This document shows positions 1 through 9,986 of a stretch of DNA of 64,000 bases, piece after piece. A model generated the notes under the pieces. It was not told the DNA's origin and did no database searches. It worked only from the letters and a program-made list of their open reading frames with translations. Positions within the stretch are counted from its first letter, which is position 1. Each line of letters starts with the position of its first letter. The translations under genes and the position numbers were made by a program. The stretch spans positions 1 through 64,000 of the forward strand of contig NZ_JAAABL010000008.1 in NCBI RefSeq assembly GCF_009900765.1. The letters run 5' to 3'. The stretch is from Rhodovarius lipocyclicus. GTDB lineage: Bacteria; Pseudomonadota; Alphaproteobacteria; Acetobacterales; Acetobacteraceae.

Positions 1-482
1 GGAGGCTGCGGCGGTTGCGGCAGCGGCGGCGGCGGTTCGGGCTGGGGCTGCGCCTCGGCCAGCTGGGGCGGGGCGGGGGGTGTCGGCGGGGCCTCCGGCA
101 GCGGGGGCGCGGGGCGCGGCGATTCGGCAGGGGCCGGCGGTTCGGTCACGTCGGGCACGTCGCCCTCGGGCGCGCCGGCGGCCTGGGGCGTGGGCTCGCC
201 GCTCTCGAACACCATCTCGATCGCGGGCGAAGGCAGGTTGGAGGAGGATTCGGGCCGGTGCAGGTCCAGCAGCAGCACCGCCACCACCGCCGAATGGGTC
301 AGCAGCGAGGCCAGGAACCACCAGGGCAGTGTGTCGCGCCCCGGGCGGCGGGGGATTCGCGCATGGTCGGGCGCGGGCCAGCTGGGGGGCTGGGGCTCCA
401 GGCGCGGACGCGCACGTCCGCGCGCGCCGAAGCGCGGCAACAGGCTGGGGGCGGCTGGCGTCTGGCGCGCCTGCCTCGTCAT
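1..482 (-). CDS. TonB-like energy transducer, N-terminal part (runs off window)
   Basis: The reading frame starts at the ATG complementary to 480-482 and stays open to the window edge, giving the first 160 residues. Residues 1-55 are basic and Arg/Pro-rich (cytoplasmic). One membrane segment follows at about 56-76 (TLPWWFLASLLTHSAVVAVL), then a long Pro/Glu/Ala-rich stretch with PPAPAE- and PEPPPP-type runs. A short cytoplasmic head, one membrane anchor and a proline-rich periplasmic spacer is the layout of TonB, which transmits proton-motive force to outer-membrane receptors. The C-terminal domain that would prove it lies outside the window. A small palindrome (504-519) sits just upstream of the start. 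A TolA-like or other proline-rich anchored protein remains possible. Confidence 0.7.
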   Translation of the reverse strand, partial: MTRQARQTPAAPSLLPRFGARGRARPRLEPQPPSWPAPDHARIPRRPGRDTLPWWFLASLLTHSAVVAVLLLDLHRPESSSNLPSPAIEMVFESGEPTPQAAGAPEGDVPDVTEPPAPAESPRPAPPLPEAPPTPPAPPQLAEAQPQPEPPPPLPQPPQP

Positions 483-672
483 GCGGTGCGGAAAGCCAGC
501 ATTGGCCCATGGATGGGCCGCCGGGGCGCTTCCCGCAAGCCGCCAGCCTGTTTCAAAGCGTTCAGCTTCAGGCGCGGGGCCGGTTCCGGGCGCCGCCCGC
601 GTGCCCTGAAGCCGCGCGCGATGCGGCGAATCGGGGGCGATGGCCGGCATGGCCACCGCCCCCCGCCCTGGC

Positions 673-1047
673 TTAGCCCGCCGTGATGGTCAGGTTGCCC
701 GGGTTCACCGTGACGGTGCCCGCCCCGGTGACGGAGGTGGCGGCCGACAGCGCGCCCCAGGTCAGCGGGTTGCCGCCGGCCGCGGCATCGAACAGGCCGA
801 TATGCGTCAGCGTGCCGACCGCGCCCGTGAAGGTGAAGCGCACCGCCTCGGCATTCGACTGCACGCCGGTGCCGGTGAAGGTGACGCGCTGGCGGGCATA
901 GCCATTGCCCGAGGGCTCGCCGGTGATGCCGGTGGCGTCCGTGCCGCCGGTGCCCATGGCGCAATACACCGCCGTGGGCAGCGCGGGGGCGCGGCCGCAG
1001 AGCGAACGGCCGACCAGGTTCTTCGCGAAATCGGAAAGCGTGGACAT
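673..1047 (-). CDS. Small phage structural protein (Gp80/tail-fibre-associated type)
   Basis: A 124-residue protein starting at MSTLSDFAKNLVGRSL, with an AAAGGAA ribosome site just upstream; a longer in-frame start at 1128 would add a proline-rich stretch overlapping the preceding gene and is less likely. The order of short motifs (a 'PTAVYCAMGTG' strand, 'GYARQRVTF', 'THIGLFDAAAGGNPL') is that of small beta-rich phage proteins annotated as tail-fibre or decoration proteins in actinophages and proteobacterial prophages. It is the last gene of a four-gene minus-strand cassette after the tailspike. Assignment is by pattern recognition of the family, not by any catalytic motif. Confidence 0.6.
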   Translation of the reverse strand: MSTLSDFAKNLVGRSLCGRAPALPTAVYCAMGTGGTDATGITGEPSGNGYARQRVTFTGTGVQSNAEAVRFTFTGAVGTLTHIGLFDAAAGGNPLTWGALSAATSVTGAGTVTVNPGNLTITAG

Positions 1048-1075
1048 GCGGGGGTTCCTTTCGGGGGAAGGGGGA

Positions 1076-1390
1076 TCAGATGTCGGTGGCGGCGGCGAAG
1101 CGGGAGGGCAGGGGCTCGCCCTGCGCATCCTGGCCGGAGGGGGCGGCGCGCACGGCGCCGTAGATGGCCGGGATGCTCAGCTCGCCATCCGCCATCAGGC
1201 CCGCGGTGGCGAAGCGGAAGTTGAAGCGCGCCAGCGGGTTCTTGCCGGCCTGGCGCGCGGCCTGGTCCAGATAGCCGTGCAGCTGGGCCTCGACGACGCA
1301 GGCCGGGAAATCGGCCTGGACATGGGTCAGGCGCCAATAGGTGGCGGAGGCGCCGGTGCCTTCGACCTCGATGGGGCAGGAAAGGGCCAT
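1076..1390 (-). CDS. Small phage-type hypothetical protein in tail-fibre cassette
   Basis: A 104-residue protein with a good ribosome site (AAGGAG, 7 bases before the ATG). It has no signal peptide, membrane segment or recognisable catalytic motif. It lies between the tailspike gene and the small Gp80-type gene, spaced 33 bases from the former and 28 from the latter, so the four genes are probably one transcript. The sequence (for example 'ATYWRLTHVQADFPACVVEAQLHGYLD') suggests a compact alpha/beta structural protein. By position it may be a tailspike accessory or baseplate component; I do not recognise a named family. Confidence 0.55.
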   Translation of the reverse strand: MALSCPIEVEGTGASATYWRLTHVQADFPACVVEAQLHGYLDQAARQAGKNPLARFNFRFATAGLMADGELSIPAIYGAVRAAPSGQDAQGEPLPSRFAAATDI

Positions 1391-1423
1391 GGGGGGTCTC
1401 CTTGGAAACAGTGGGGGAAGGGA

Positions 1424-3991
1424 TCAGCTGGCGGTCACGACCTCGACATCGGCGTAGCGGGCCACCCAGTTGATGGTGGTGCCGGCCGCGCCGGTGCCGC
1501 TGATGGCGATGCCGCCATTGGTGGTGTCGGCCGTGATGGTCAGGCGCCAGGCGCTGCCGGTGCCGTTGCTGGCGGTGGGTGCGATGCTGGCGCCAGCGCC
1601 TTCGAACACCGCGACGGAAGCGGCGCCCGAACCGCGCACGGCCGACAGGTCCACCAGCCACTTCGCGGCGGCCGTGCCGCCGGTGGCCTTGGCGATCACG
1701 GTCAGGCGCCCCGAATAGGCAGCGAAATCCGGCAGGTTGAGGGTGTTGGCCGTGCCGGCGGGGGTCGCGTCGGCCGTCAGCCGCGTGACCGTCGCGTCGG
1801 TGGTCTGGCGGCGCAGCACGTATTCGCCGGCCTGGGCATCGCCGGATGCCGCGATCTGACCGCTCGCCCAGGCGCCGCGGCCGTAATGGCCCCGCGTGTT
1901 GGCTTGCAGCCCGCCGAGAACCCAGGCAGCCACTCCGTTCGCGATATTGGATTGGCCACCCAACACCACGCCGTAGCTGTTATTCGCCGCATTGCCTTCA
2001 CCGCCCAGCACCGCGCTGCGATTGCCCTGGGCGATATTGGAAATGCCGCCGCCAACGACCGTGTAGCCGTTGGTGGCGGAGTTGCTTCCGCCGGAAAGCA
2101 CCCCGCTGTTCCCACCGCTGGCCACCTGCGTGGCGGCACCGCGGCTCGTCTGCAGATCCACCGCGTTGGCGCCGCGCGCGTTGCCGCCCGTGACGGCGTT
2201 GTCGGGGAACTGCGCCAGCAGCGCGCCGGTGCCCTTGGGCTGGCCCGCCACCGCGCTGATGTTCGCGTCGGACCCCGCGGCCTGCCAGCCGACCCGGCCG
2301 GGCGAACCCGTGGCACCGCCCACGAACTGCAGCACGTTCACGGCGCTCGGCTGGCTGAGGACCTGGGCCTGGGCGCCGCCGCCCGTCTGCAGGGAGATGA
2401 TGCCGCTGCCCTTGCTCTGCATCACCATGCTGACATTGCTGTCGCTGCCGTCGGCCAGCAGATAGGGCGGGGAGCCGGTGACATTGCCGGTGACGTTGAT
2501 CCGGTTGACCGTGCCGGCGGGGGTCGTCACCTCCAGCGCATGGTTGGGGCTGGCGCCCCCCAGCGTGACGGTGCCGGACTGCGCGACGCGCGCCACCTCC
2601 GCCCCATTGGCCGTCAGCGCGAGGGAGGTGCCGGTGGGGGCCGACAGGCCGGTGTTGTCCTGGCCTACCGCCAGGCCCGGCGCCGTGCCGGCCCCGGCCG
2701 GCGCGCGCATCTGCACCACGCCGTTGGTGCCACCGTTCTGCAGGATGCCGGCATAGGTGCCTTCCAGCACCGGCGGCGTGCCCAGATGCACCCGGTTCAC
2801 CCCGCCCGAGGCCGCGTTGGCCACGTTGATGGCGGCCGAGCCGTTGTTGCGCGTGTTGTAGTTCACGCAGCGCAGGGCGAAGACATCGACGCGGTTGTTG
2901 AAGGCGCCGAGGCGGATGGCGCTGTCCTCCACCGTGTCCACGCGCATGTTGCCGACCTGCACCTTGCAGTTCTGCGCGCTGATCAGCAGGCCGGCGGAAT
3001 CGGTGCACGGCGCGCCCGAGGCGTTCCAGCGCTCGCTCTGGGAGGTGAAGTTGGACACCAGCCCATCCACGCCCGCCGTGTCGATCAGGATCCCGTAGCG
3101 GATGAAGTCGGCATAGGCCTGGCCGATGTAGAATTTCGTGGTGTAGCCGGTGGCCCCCGCCGTGAAGCGGAACAGCGAGCGGTAGCCGAAGCCGAAAGCC
3201 TGGTCGATGAAGGGGCCGTCCACGCGCTTGAAGACCATGGCGTCGCCATTGTCCTGCTGCCAGCGCAGCACGTTGGTGTCCGAGGACCAGAACGGCCAGA
3301 AATGGATGTTGTGGTAGCGCGGCACATCGAGGGCCTGGTCCATCTCGATGCCGCAGGTGAAGACCTGGCCCCGGATGCGCCGGAAATCCGTGCGGCCGGA
3401 GTTGTAGCAGTAGAAACCCTTGTTCACCGCCGCCAGCAGGATGTTGTCGAAATCCACCCCGCCCAGGCAATCCACGATCCGGAAGAACCAGTCGTAGTTC
3501 GTGGGCGCCCAGCTGGCGTTGAAGGTGGCGCTATGGCTCTGCGTCACCGCCAGGTCCGACACCTTGGACCCGCGGGCATTGCCGGTGAAGGTGATGGGGG
3601 TGAAGCCCGTGCTGTCCACCTTCAGCCAGGTGCCGTCGCCGGGGCCGCCGCCCTCGGTGAAGCCGCCGCCGCGGATGTGCACGGTGGCGTTGCTGATGGT
3701 GATGGCGCTGGCCAGGCGATAGGTCTTGGGCGCCAGGATCACCACGCCGCCGCCATTGCCGGCCAGCGAGTTGATGGCCGCCTGGATGGCCGGCGCATCG
3801 TCGGTGATGCCGTTGCCCACCGCGCCGAAGTCACGCACATGCACGCTGCGGCCATCATGGATGGCGCTGCGCAGCTGGGCGAAGGTCGCCTTGCGGGTGG
3901 CGGGAGAGCCGGTGAGCTGGGAGATGGCCGTGACGTCGCTGTCCGCCAGCGCGGTGAGCGCTGGCAGCTGGCTGATACGAAGATCGGACAT
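1424..3991 (-). CDS. Tailspike-like protein with pectate-lyase-type beta-helix
   Basis: An 855-residue protein. Residues 1-50 contain the 'LRISQLPALTALADSDVTAIS' head seen at the N terminus of phage fibres. Residues 53-95 carry the pectate_lyase_3/tailspike signature (VRDFGAVGNGITDDAPAIQAA, then a GGVVILAPKTYRL strand), followed by beta-helix repeats to roughly residue 400. Residues about 627-694 are short Gly/Asn/Ser repeats of the kind 'VLGGxxNxA', as in YadA-like trimeric stalks. The C-terminal ~120 residues form a separate beta-rich tip. Such proteins bind and often cleave capsule or O-antigen. No signal peptide is present, as expected for a phage particle protein. It is flanked by other phage-type genes, but no head, sheath or terminase genes are nearby. 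Confidence 0.8.
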   Translation of the reverse strand: MSDLRISQLPALTALADSDVTAISQLTGSPATRKATFAQLRSAIHDGRSVHVRDFGAVGNGITDDAPAIQAAINSLAGNGGGVVILAPKTYRLASAITISNATVHIRGGGFTEGGGPGDGTWLKVDSTGFTPITFTGNARGSKVSDLAVTQSHSATFNASWAPTNYDWFFRIVDCLGGVDFDNILLAAVNKGFYCYNSGRTDFRRIRGQVFTCGIEMDQALDVPRYHNIHFWPFWSSDTNVLRWQQDNGDAMVFKRVDGPFIDQAFGFGYRSLFRFTAGATGYTTKFYIGQAYADFIRYGILIDTAGVDGLVSNFTSQSERWNASGAPCTDSAGLLISAQNCKVQVGNMRVDTVEDSAIRLGAFNNRVDVFALRCVNYNTRNNGSAAINVANAASGGVNRVHLGTPPVLEGTYAGILQNGGTNGVVQMRAPAGAGTAPGLAVGQDNTGLSAPTGTSLALTANGAEVARVAQSGTVTLGGASPNHALEVTTPAGTVNRINVTGNVTGSPPYLLADGSDSNVSMVMQSKGSGIISLQTGGGAQAQVLSQPSAVNVLQFVGGATGSPGRVGWQAAGSDANISAVAGQPKGTGALLAQFPDNAVTGGNARGANAVDLQTSRGAATQVASGGNSGVLSGGSNSATNGYTVVGGGISNIAQGNRSAVLGGEGNAANNSYGVVLGGQSNIANGVAAWVLGGLQANTRGHYGRGAWASGQIAASGDAQAGEYVLRRQTTDATVTRLTADATPAGTANTLNLPDFAAYSGRLTVIAKATGGTAAAKWLVDLSAVRGSGAASVAVFEGAGASIAPTASNGTGSAWRLTITADTTNGGIAISGTGAAGTTINWVARYADVEVVTAS

Positions 3992-4033
3992 GAGGGGTTC
4001 CGTCTGCGAGAGGAAGGAGCGGGAGGCTGGGGC

Positions 4034-4696
4034 TCAGCTGAAGTCGCGCAGCAGGGCGTAGCCGTTCTCCATCACGATCACCGCGCCGTTCTCCTGCTGG
4101 AGGGCGTTCAGCGGCGGCGTGACGGAAAAGCTGCGGGAGACGGCGGCGATGGCCGGGTCCTGCGCGTCCTCCACCCGGATGCGATAGCCGGAGCCGACGG
4201 GGGGCACCGGCACGGCCGCGGTGGCGAAGCCGCCCGAGACGGTGACCAGCTGCGGCGTGGGCAGGATCTGGTTGCTGGCGTCGCGCACCGAGACCACCAC
4301 CTGGCTGATCGGCCCTTGCACCTGGGCGGAGACGGGGATGGAGCCGCCGGTGATGAAGCCGGCCGCGAGCGGGGCCAGGACAATCGTCCTGACCACGGCG
4401 CCCACCGCCTGCACCACCGGGAAGCTCTGCGCGGCGCTGCGCAGCAGCGCGAGGGGCGAGACGGCGCCATCCAGCGTCACACCCGGGCCGGTGGCCGGGC
4501 CCGGGCGCAGCGGCAGCAGCGCCATGGCGTCGATCGTCTGCAGGATCATCAAGTCGCCGGGCTTCAGCTGGGCCGCGACCGGGTTGAAATAGCCGGCGGC
4601 CGTGACATCCGTGCGGATATCGTCCGTGCGGTAGTGCCACAGGGAGAAGCTGCTGGTCTGGATCAGCGGCGTGAGGCCGGAGGCGAGGAAGGGCAT
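4034..4696 (-). CDS. Phage-type structural protein, first gene of tail-fibre cassette
   Basis: A 220-residue protein starting at MPFLASGLTPL, chosen because an AGGAG site lies 7 bases upstream; an in-frame GTG at 4813 would add 39 residues translated through a terminator-like hairpin. The N-terminal stretch 'SFSLWHYRTDDIRTDVTAAGYF...LKPGDLMIL' recurs in short proteins next to tail-fibre and tailspike genes of alphaproteobacterial prophages, where it resembles a trimeric fibre or collar module. The rest is beta-rich with an Ig-like or carbohydrate-binding appearance ('PISQVVVSVRDASNQILPTPQLVTVSGGFATA'). It heads the minus-strand cassette. The family is known to me only as hypothetical; the structural role is inferred. 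Confidence 0.6.
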   Translation of the reverse strand: MPFLASGLTPLIQTSSFSLWHYRTDDIRTDVTAAGYFNPVAAQLKPGDLMILQTIDAMALLPLRPGPATGPGVTLDGAVSPLALLRSAAQSFPVVQAVGAVVRTIVLAPLAAGFITGGSIPVSAQVQGPISQVVVSVRDASNQILPTPQLVTVSGGFATAAVPVPPVGSGYRIRVEDAQDPAIAAVSRSFSVTPPLNALQQENGAVIVMENGYALLRDFS

Positions 4697-4727
4697 GGCG
4701 GAACTCCTGGGACGGGAGGGGCACGCG

Positions 4728-4760
4728 CAAAAACGCCGCCCGGGGTGAGCCGGGCGGCGT
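4728..4760 (-). terminator. Rho-independent terminator-like hairpin in leader of tail cassette
   Basis: Perfect 11-bp stem (4733-4743 with 4750-4760, loop of 6) followed on the minus strand by a run of U. It is oriented to stop minus-strand transcription, yet lies upstream of the first cassette gene (start 4696), so it may act as a leader attenuator or end a short RNA. Confidence 0.65.
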
Positions 4761-4832
4761 GGCGGATCTCGTGATGGGAGAAGGGGGGGAAGGGAGGTGG
4801 CGTATGGACGCACCTCACCCGTTGGCGAGGAG

Positions 4833-4862
4833 TGATTAGCAATATAATCCGAAACAAGTCAA
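4833..4862 (-). promoter_or_regulatory. Possible promoter of tail-fibre cassette
   Basis: In the only AT-rich patch between the tail cassette and potF, the minus strand reads TTGACT (4857-4862), then an 18-base spacer, then TAATCA (4833-4838) preceded by TGC. The -35 box is good and the -10 box weak. Start sites would fall about 95 bases before the -33 hairpin described above. Confidence 0.35.
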
Positions 4863-4863
4863 G

Positions 4864-4893
4864 AAAAAAAGCCGCGCCATTTCGGGGCTTTCT
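4864..4893 (-). terminator. Second minus-strand terminator-like hairpin
   Basis: The minus strand forms AAAGCC...GGCTTT (4886-4891 with 4868-4873, 12-base loop that itself is partly complementary) followed by seven U. No minus-strand gene lies immediately upstream of it; potF begins on the plus strand at 4924. It is either an insulator against antisense transcription or a remnant of a displaced gene. Confidence 0.5.
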
Positions 4894-4923
4894 GCGCGGG
4901 GCAGGGGGTGCGAGAAATCGGGG

Positions 4924-6008
4924 ATGCGCCGCCTGATTCTCCTGCTGCTCACCTGTGCCGTGCTGGCCGGCCCCGCCGCCGCGCAGCCCGTGCTCAACGT
5001 CTTCAACTGGGCCGACTACATCGACCCCTACGCGATCGACCGCTTCCAGCGGGAGACCGGCATCCGCGTGCGCTACGACGTGTACGACAGCCTGGAGACG
5101 CTGGAGGCGCGGCTGTCGGCCGGGCGCTCCGGCTTCGACATCATCGTGCCGACCAGCGAGCCCAGCTTCGCGCGGCTGGTGCGCGCGGGGGCGCTGCTGC
5201 CGCTGGACCCCGCGCGGATCCCGAACCTGGCGAACCTCGACCCCGCGCTGATGGCGCGCGTGGCCGGGGTGGATGCGGGCAACCGGCATGGGGCGATCTA
5301 TCTGTGGGGCACGGTGGGGCTCGGCATGCGGCCGGACCGCATCCGGGCGCTGGCGCCCGATGCGCCGCTGGACAGCCTGGCGCTGCTGCTGAACCCCGAG
5401 AACGCGCGCCGCCTCGCCCGTTGCGGTATCGCGGTGATGGACAGCGCGATCGACGTCATCCCCTCCGTGCTGCGCTTCCTGGGGCGGGACCCGAACAGCG
5501 CGGATGCCGCGGACCTCGCCGCCGCCGAGGCCGCGCTGCGCGCCATCCGCCCGCATCTGCGCAGCATCCCGGGTTCCGCCGCCATCGTGGACGCGCTGGC
5601 GAGCGGGGAGATCTGCCTGGCGCTCACCTATTCCGGCGACGTGATCCAGGCGGCGGCGCGCGCGCGGGAGGCGAACCGGGGTGTCGAGATCACCTATGCC
5701 GCGCCCCGCGAGGGGGCGCATCTGTGGTTCGATATGCTGGCCATCCCGGCCGACGCGCCGAACCCGGATGCCGCGCATGCCTTCATCAACTTCCTGCTGC
5801 GGCCCGATGTGATGGCGGGCATCACCAACCAGGTGCGCTACCCCTCCGCCGTGCCCGCCGCGCGGGCGCTGCTGCGGCCGGAGGTGGCGAACGACCCCAA
5901 CATCCACCCCGATGCGGCGGCACTCGCCAACGCCTTCGTGCCCGGCACGCCGCCGCCGGCGGCCGAGCGCGCGCGTTCCCGCATGTGGTCGCGCTTCAAG
6001 GCCGGGCG

Positions 6009-6012
<4 letters not shown>
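4924..6012 (+). CDS. potF: Putrescine/spermidine-type periplasmic binding protein (PotF-like)
   Basis: A 362-residue ABC-transporter solute-binding protein. Residues 1-20 form a cleaved signal peptide (basic MRR, hydrophobic [13 protein letters not shown], then AAA). The mature protein begins '[15 protein letters not shown]', the hallmark of PotD/PotF polyamine binders. Later motifs ([12 protein letters not shown], '[13 protein letters not shown]', '[13 protein letters not shown]') follow the same family. It delivers polyamines to the membrane complex encoded by the next three genes, with which it overlaps by four bases. The ligand could be putrescine, spermidine or a related amine; the sequence alone does not decide. 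A weak GGGG site precedes the ATG. Confidence 0.88.
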
Positions 6013-6943
<931 letters not shown>

Positions 6944-6947
<4 letters not shown>

Positions 6948-7774
6948 TCCGTGCCGCGGCCGCGCTGTGGCTGGGCCTGCTGGTGGCCGCACCGCTGCTG
7001 GTGGTGGGTGCGATGTCGCTGGGCGTGCCGGCGGATGGCGTGCCGCCCTATCACATCCCGCTGCTGTCGGGCGAGGGGCTGGGCGAGGCGGAGGCCTGGT
7101 CCGTGCTGACCGAGGATGGGCATTTCCTGGGCGCGCTGTGGCGGTCGCTGTGGCTGGCCGGGATCTCGGCGGGGTGCTGCGTGGTGCTGTCCTATCCCAT
7201 GGCGCTCGGGCTGTTGCGGCTGGCGCCGCGTTGGCGGGGGGCGGTGCTGGGGCTGGCGCTGCTGCCCTTCTGCGTGGGGTTCGTGCTGCGCATGGCGGGC
7301 TGGGTGGGGCTGCTGCGCGACAGCGGGGTGCTGAACCAGGCCCTGCTGGCGGCGGGGCTGATCGAGGCGCCCTTGCCCATGCTGTATTCCGACGGCGCGA
7401 TGCTGGCGGGGATGGTGCATGGCTATCTGCCCTTCGCCTTGCTGCCCATCCTGGCGGCGCTGGCCGCGCGCGACAGGGCGCTGGAGGACGCGGCGGCCGA
7501 TCTGGGGGCCTCGCGCCTCACCATCTTCCGCACCGTGACGCTGCCGGTGACGGCGCGGGCGGGGCTGGCGGGCTTCCTGCTGGTGTTCATCCCGGCGGCG
7601 GGGGAATTCGTCATCCCCGAATTGCTGGGCCCGCCCGAGGCGCTGCTGGCCGGCCGCGCCATCTGGCAGGAGTTCTTTTCCTCCCGCGATTGGCCGCTGG
7701 CGGCGGCGGCTTCCGTCGCGCTATTGGGGGTGCTGCTGGGGCCGATGCTGCTGTGGCAAAGGGCGCAGCGGTGA
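6944..7774 (+). CDS. potH: Polyamine ABC transporter permease (PotH-like)
   Basis: A 276-residue inner-membrane permease with about six hydrophobic segments. The EAA loop that contacts the ATPase is visible as 'EDAAADLGASRLTIFRTVTLPV' near residues 183-204. The order potF-potG-potH-potI and the ATGA overlap with potG support PotH/PotB rather than PotI. The N-terminal periplasmic stretch after the first helix (VPADGVPPYHIPLLSGEG) is typical of the first permease in this family. It forms the channel together with the next gene product. Confidence 0.85.
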
Positions 7775-8547
7775 CGCGGTTCGTGCTAGTCCTGGCGCTG
7801 CTGTTCCTGTGGGCACCGGTGGTGCTGCTGGCGGGCTTCGCGTTTTCCGATGCGCGGCAGCCCTTCCTGTGGGGCGGGTTTTCCCTGCGCTGGTTCCACG
7901 CCCTGGCGGGCAATGCGCGCCTGCTGGAGGCCGCGGGCCTGTCGCTGCTGATCGCGGCGGGGGCGGCCACGCTGGCGGTGCTGGCCGGCGGCGCGCTGGG
8001 CTGGGTGCTGGCCCGGCAGGGGCGCTTCACCGGGCGGCCGCTGTTCGGCGCGCTCGCCGCCGCGCCCCTGGTGCTGCCGGAGGTGGTGAGCGGCCTGTCC
8101 CTGCTGCTGCTGTTCGTGGTGCTGGAACACCTGACCGGTTGGCCGCGCGGCCGGGGGGCGGGGACGGTGCTGCTGGCCCATGCCAGCCTGGGGGCGGCCT
8201 ATGTCGCGGTGCTGGTGCAGGCGCGGCTGGCGGCGCTGGGCCGGGTGCTGGAGGAAGCGGCGGCCGATCTCGGCGCCGGGCCCTTCACCCTGTTCCGCAC
8301 TATCACCCTGCCGCTGATGCTGCCCTCGCTGGCCGCCGGCTGGGGGCTCGCGGCGTTGCTGTCATTGGATGACGTGGTGCTGGCCAGCTTCACCGGGGGG
8401 CCGGGGGCCACCACCCTGCCGGTGCTGCTGTTCAGCCAGCTGCGCATGGGCCCGACGCCGGAGGCCAATGCCCTGGCCGCCCTGCTGCTGGCGGTGGCGC
8501 TGCCGCTCGGCGCCGTGTTCTGGTGGTGGAAAGGCCGGTCGCGGTGA
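7771..8547 (+). CDS. potI: Polyamine ABC transporter permease (PotI-like)
   Basis: A 258-residue permease starting with GTG at 7771, which overlaps the potH stop (GTGA). The N terminus is a strong membrane helix (FVLVLALLFLWAPVVLLAGFAFS), followed by 'FSLRWFHAL', a segment common in PotI/PotC. The EAA loop is 'EEAAADLGAGPFTLFRTITLPL', and 'SLDDVVLASFTGGPGATTLPVLLF' near the C terminus is a PotC/PotI signature. It ends the four-gene operon. No clear terminator follows; a weak GCATC/GATGC repeat lies at about 8563-8577. Confidence 0.87.
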   Translation: MTRFVLVLALLFLWAPVVLLAGFAFSDARQPFLWGGFSLRWFHALAGNARLLEAAGLSLLIAAGAATLAVLAGGALGWVLARQGRFTGRPLFGALAAAPLVLPEVVSGLSLLLLFVVLEHLTGWPRGRGAGTVLLAHASLGAAYVAVLVQARLAALGRVLEEAAADLGAGPFTLFRTITLPLMLPSLAAGWGLAALLSLDDVVLASFTGGPGATTLPVLLFSQLRMGPTPEANALAALLLAVALPLGAVFWWWKGRSR

Positions 8548-8672
8548 TCGTCCATCCGGTTTGCATCCCTTGAGATGCATCCGCGTTGCAGGGCTGTACT
8601 GTCATCAAGCCAGGGCCTCCATTGCCTCCTGAAATGTCACTATCCCTGCCATAATCGTTCCGGAGAATCCCG

Positions 8673-9986
8673 ATGAGCACGATGGCCGGCCAAGAGGCCC
8701 CCGCACCCGAGCACGACACCCGAAAACGCGTGATGGCCATCGTGGCCGGATCCTCCGGCAATCTCGTCGAGTGGTATGATTTCTACGCCTACGCCTTCTT
8801 TTCCCTGTACTTCGCGCATGTGTTCTTCCCCCGCGACAACCCCACCGTGCAGCAGCTGAGCGCCGCCGGCGTGTTCGCCGTGGGCTTCCTGGTGCGCCCG
8901 GTCGGCGGCTGGCTGTTCGGCATGCTGGCGGACCGCAAGGGCCGGCGCTTCTCCATGATGCTGTCGGTGCTGATGATGTGCGGCGGCTCGCTCGTGATCG
9001 CGATCCTGCCGGGCTACGACCAGATCGGCGTCGCGGCCCCCGTGCTGCTGCTGCTGGCGCGCATGTTCCAGGGCGTGTCGGTGGGCGGCGAGTACGGCAC
9101 CTCCGCCACCTACATGAGCGAAGTCGCCACCTCCCGCCATCGCGGCTTCTTCTCCTCCTTCCAGTACGTCACGCTGATCGGCGGGCAGCTGCTGGCGGTG
9201 CTGGTGGTGGTGGCGCTGGAACAGACGGTGGGCGAGCAGGCGCTGCGCAACTGGGCCTGGCGCATTCCCTTCTTCATCGGGGCGCTGGCCGCGCTGGTGG
9301 CGCTGTTCCTGCGCCGCAACCTGCATGAGACGAGCAGCAAGGCTGACCTGGCGAAGAAGGATGCCGGCTCCATCCGCGCGCTGCTGCAGCACCCGCGCGC
9401 GGTGCTGGTCACGCTGGGCCTGACGGCCGGCGGCAGCCTGTGCTTCTACGTCTTCACCACCTACATGCAGACCTATCTGGTCAACACGGTGGGCTACCCG
9501 GCCAGCAGCGCCAGCCTGCTGATGACGGCGGCGCTCTTCCTGTACATGTGCATGCAGCCGGCCTTCGGCGCCCTGTCCGACCGCATCGGGCGGCGCCTGC
9601 AGCTGATCATCTTCGGCGTGCTGGGCACGGTGGGCACCATCCCGCTGCTGACCGCCATCGCCGGCAGCGGCGGCAGCCCGGCGCTGACGCTGGGCCTCGT
9701 GCTCGTGGCCCTCGCCGTGGTCAGCCTCTACACCTCCATCAGCGGCGTGGTGAAGGCGGAGCTGTTCCCCGCCGAGGTGCGCGCCCTGGGCGTGGGCCTG
9801 TGCTACGCCATCGCCAATGCGGTGTTCGGCGGCAGCGCCAACTATGTCGGCCTGCGCTTCAAGGCCGAGGGGCATGAGGGCTGGTTCTACTGGTACATCG
9901 CCGTCATGGCGGCGGTGGCGCTGGTCTCGGTGGTCGCCATGCATGACCCCCGCAAGCTGGGCCACATGGAACACGACCCCCGCTAA
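8673..9986 (+). CDS. tcuC: MHS-family proton symporter, probably for tricarballylate/citrate (TcuC-like)
   Basis: A 437-residue major-facilitator protein of the metabolite:H+ symporter group, with twelve hydrophobic segments. The family signatures are clear: '[19 protein letters not shown]' near residue 30, '[14 protein letters not shown]' in the loop between helices 2 and 3, and '[13 protein letters not shown]' in helix 4. Members import dicarboxylates, citrate or tricarballylate. Because tcuA and tcuB homologues and a GntR regulator are adjacent, import of tricarballylate or a close relative is the best guess. The gene converges on the regulator gene, with the two stop codons overlapping. 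An aconitate, citrate or ketoglutarate substrate cannot be excluded. Confidence 0.75.
   Translation: MSTMAGQEAPAPEHDTRKRVMAIVAGSSGNLVEWYDFYAYAFFSLYFAHVFFPRDNPTVQQLSAAGVFAVGFLVRPVGGWLFGMLADRKGRRFSMMLSVLMMCGGSLVIAILPGYDQIGVAAPVLLLLARMFQGVSVGGEYGTSATYMSEVATSRHRGFFSSFQYVTLIGGQLLAVLVVVALEQTVGEQALRNWAWRIPFFIGALAALVALFLRRNLHETSSKADLAKKDAGSIRALLQHPRAVLVTLGLTAGGSLCFYVFTTYMQTYLVNTVGYPASSASLLMTAALFLYMCMQPAFGALSDRIGRRLQLIIFGVLGTVGTIPLLTAIAGSGGSPALTLGLVLVALAVVSLYTSISGVVKAELFPAEVRALGVGLCYAIANAVFGGSANYVGLRFKAEGHEGWFYWYIAVMAAVALVSVVAMHDPRKLGHMEHDPR

Noticed and set aside
504-519. Palindrome GGCCCAT-GG-ATGGGCC upstream of the TonB-like gene
   Set aside because: The two-base loop makes it unsuited as a hairpin, and in such GC-rich DNA a 7-bp arm repeat is not rare; kept only as a remark.
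905-4774. Very long plus-strand open frame (about 1289 codons) across the tail cassette
   Set aside because: It is antisense to four genes with clear ribosome sites and protein motifs; its translation is a Gly/Ala/Arg/His-rich artefact of GC-rich codons.
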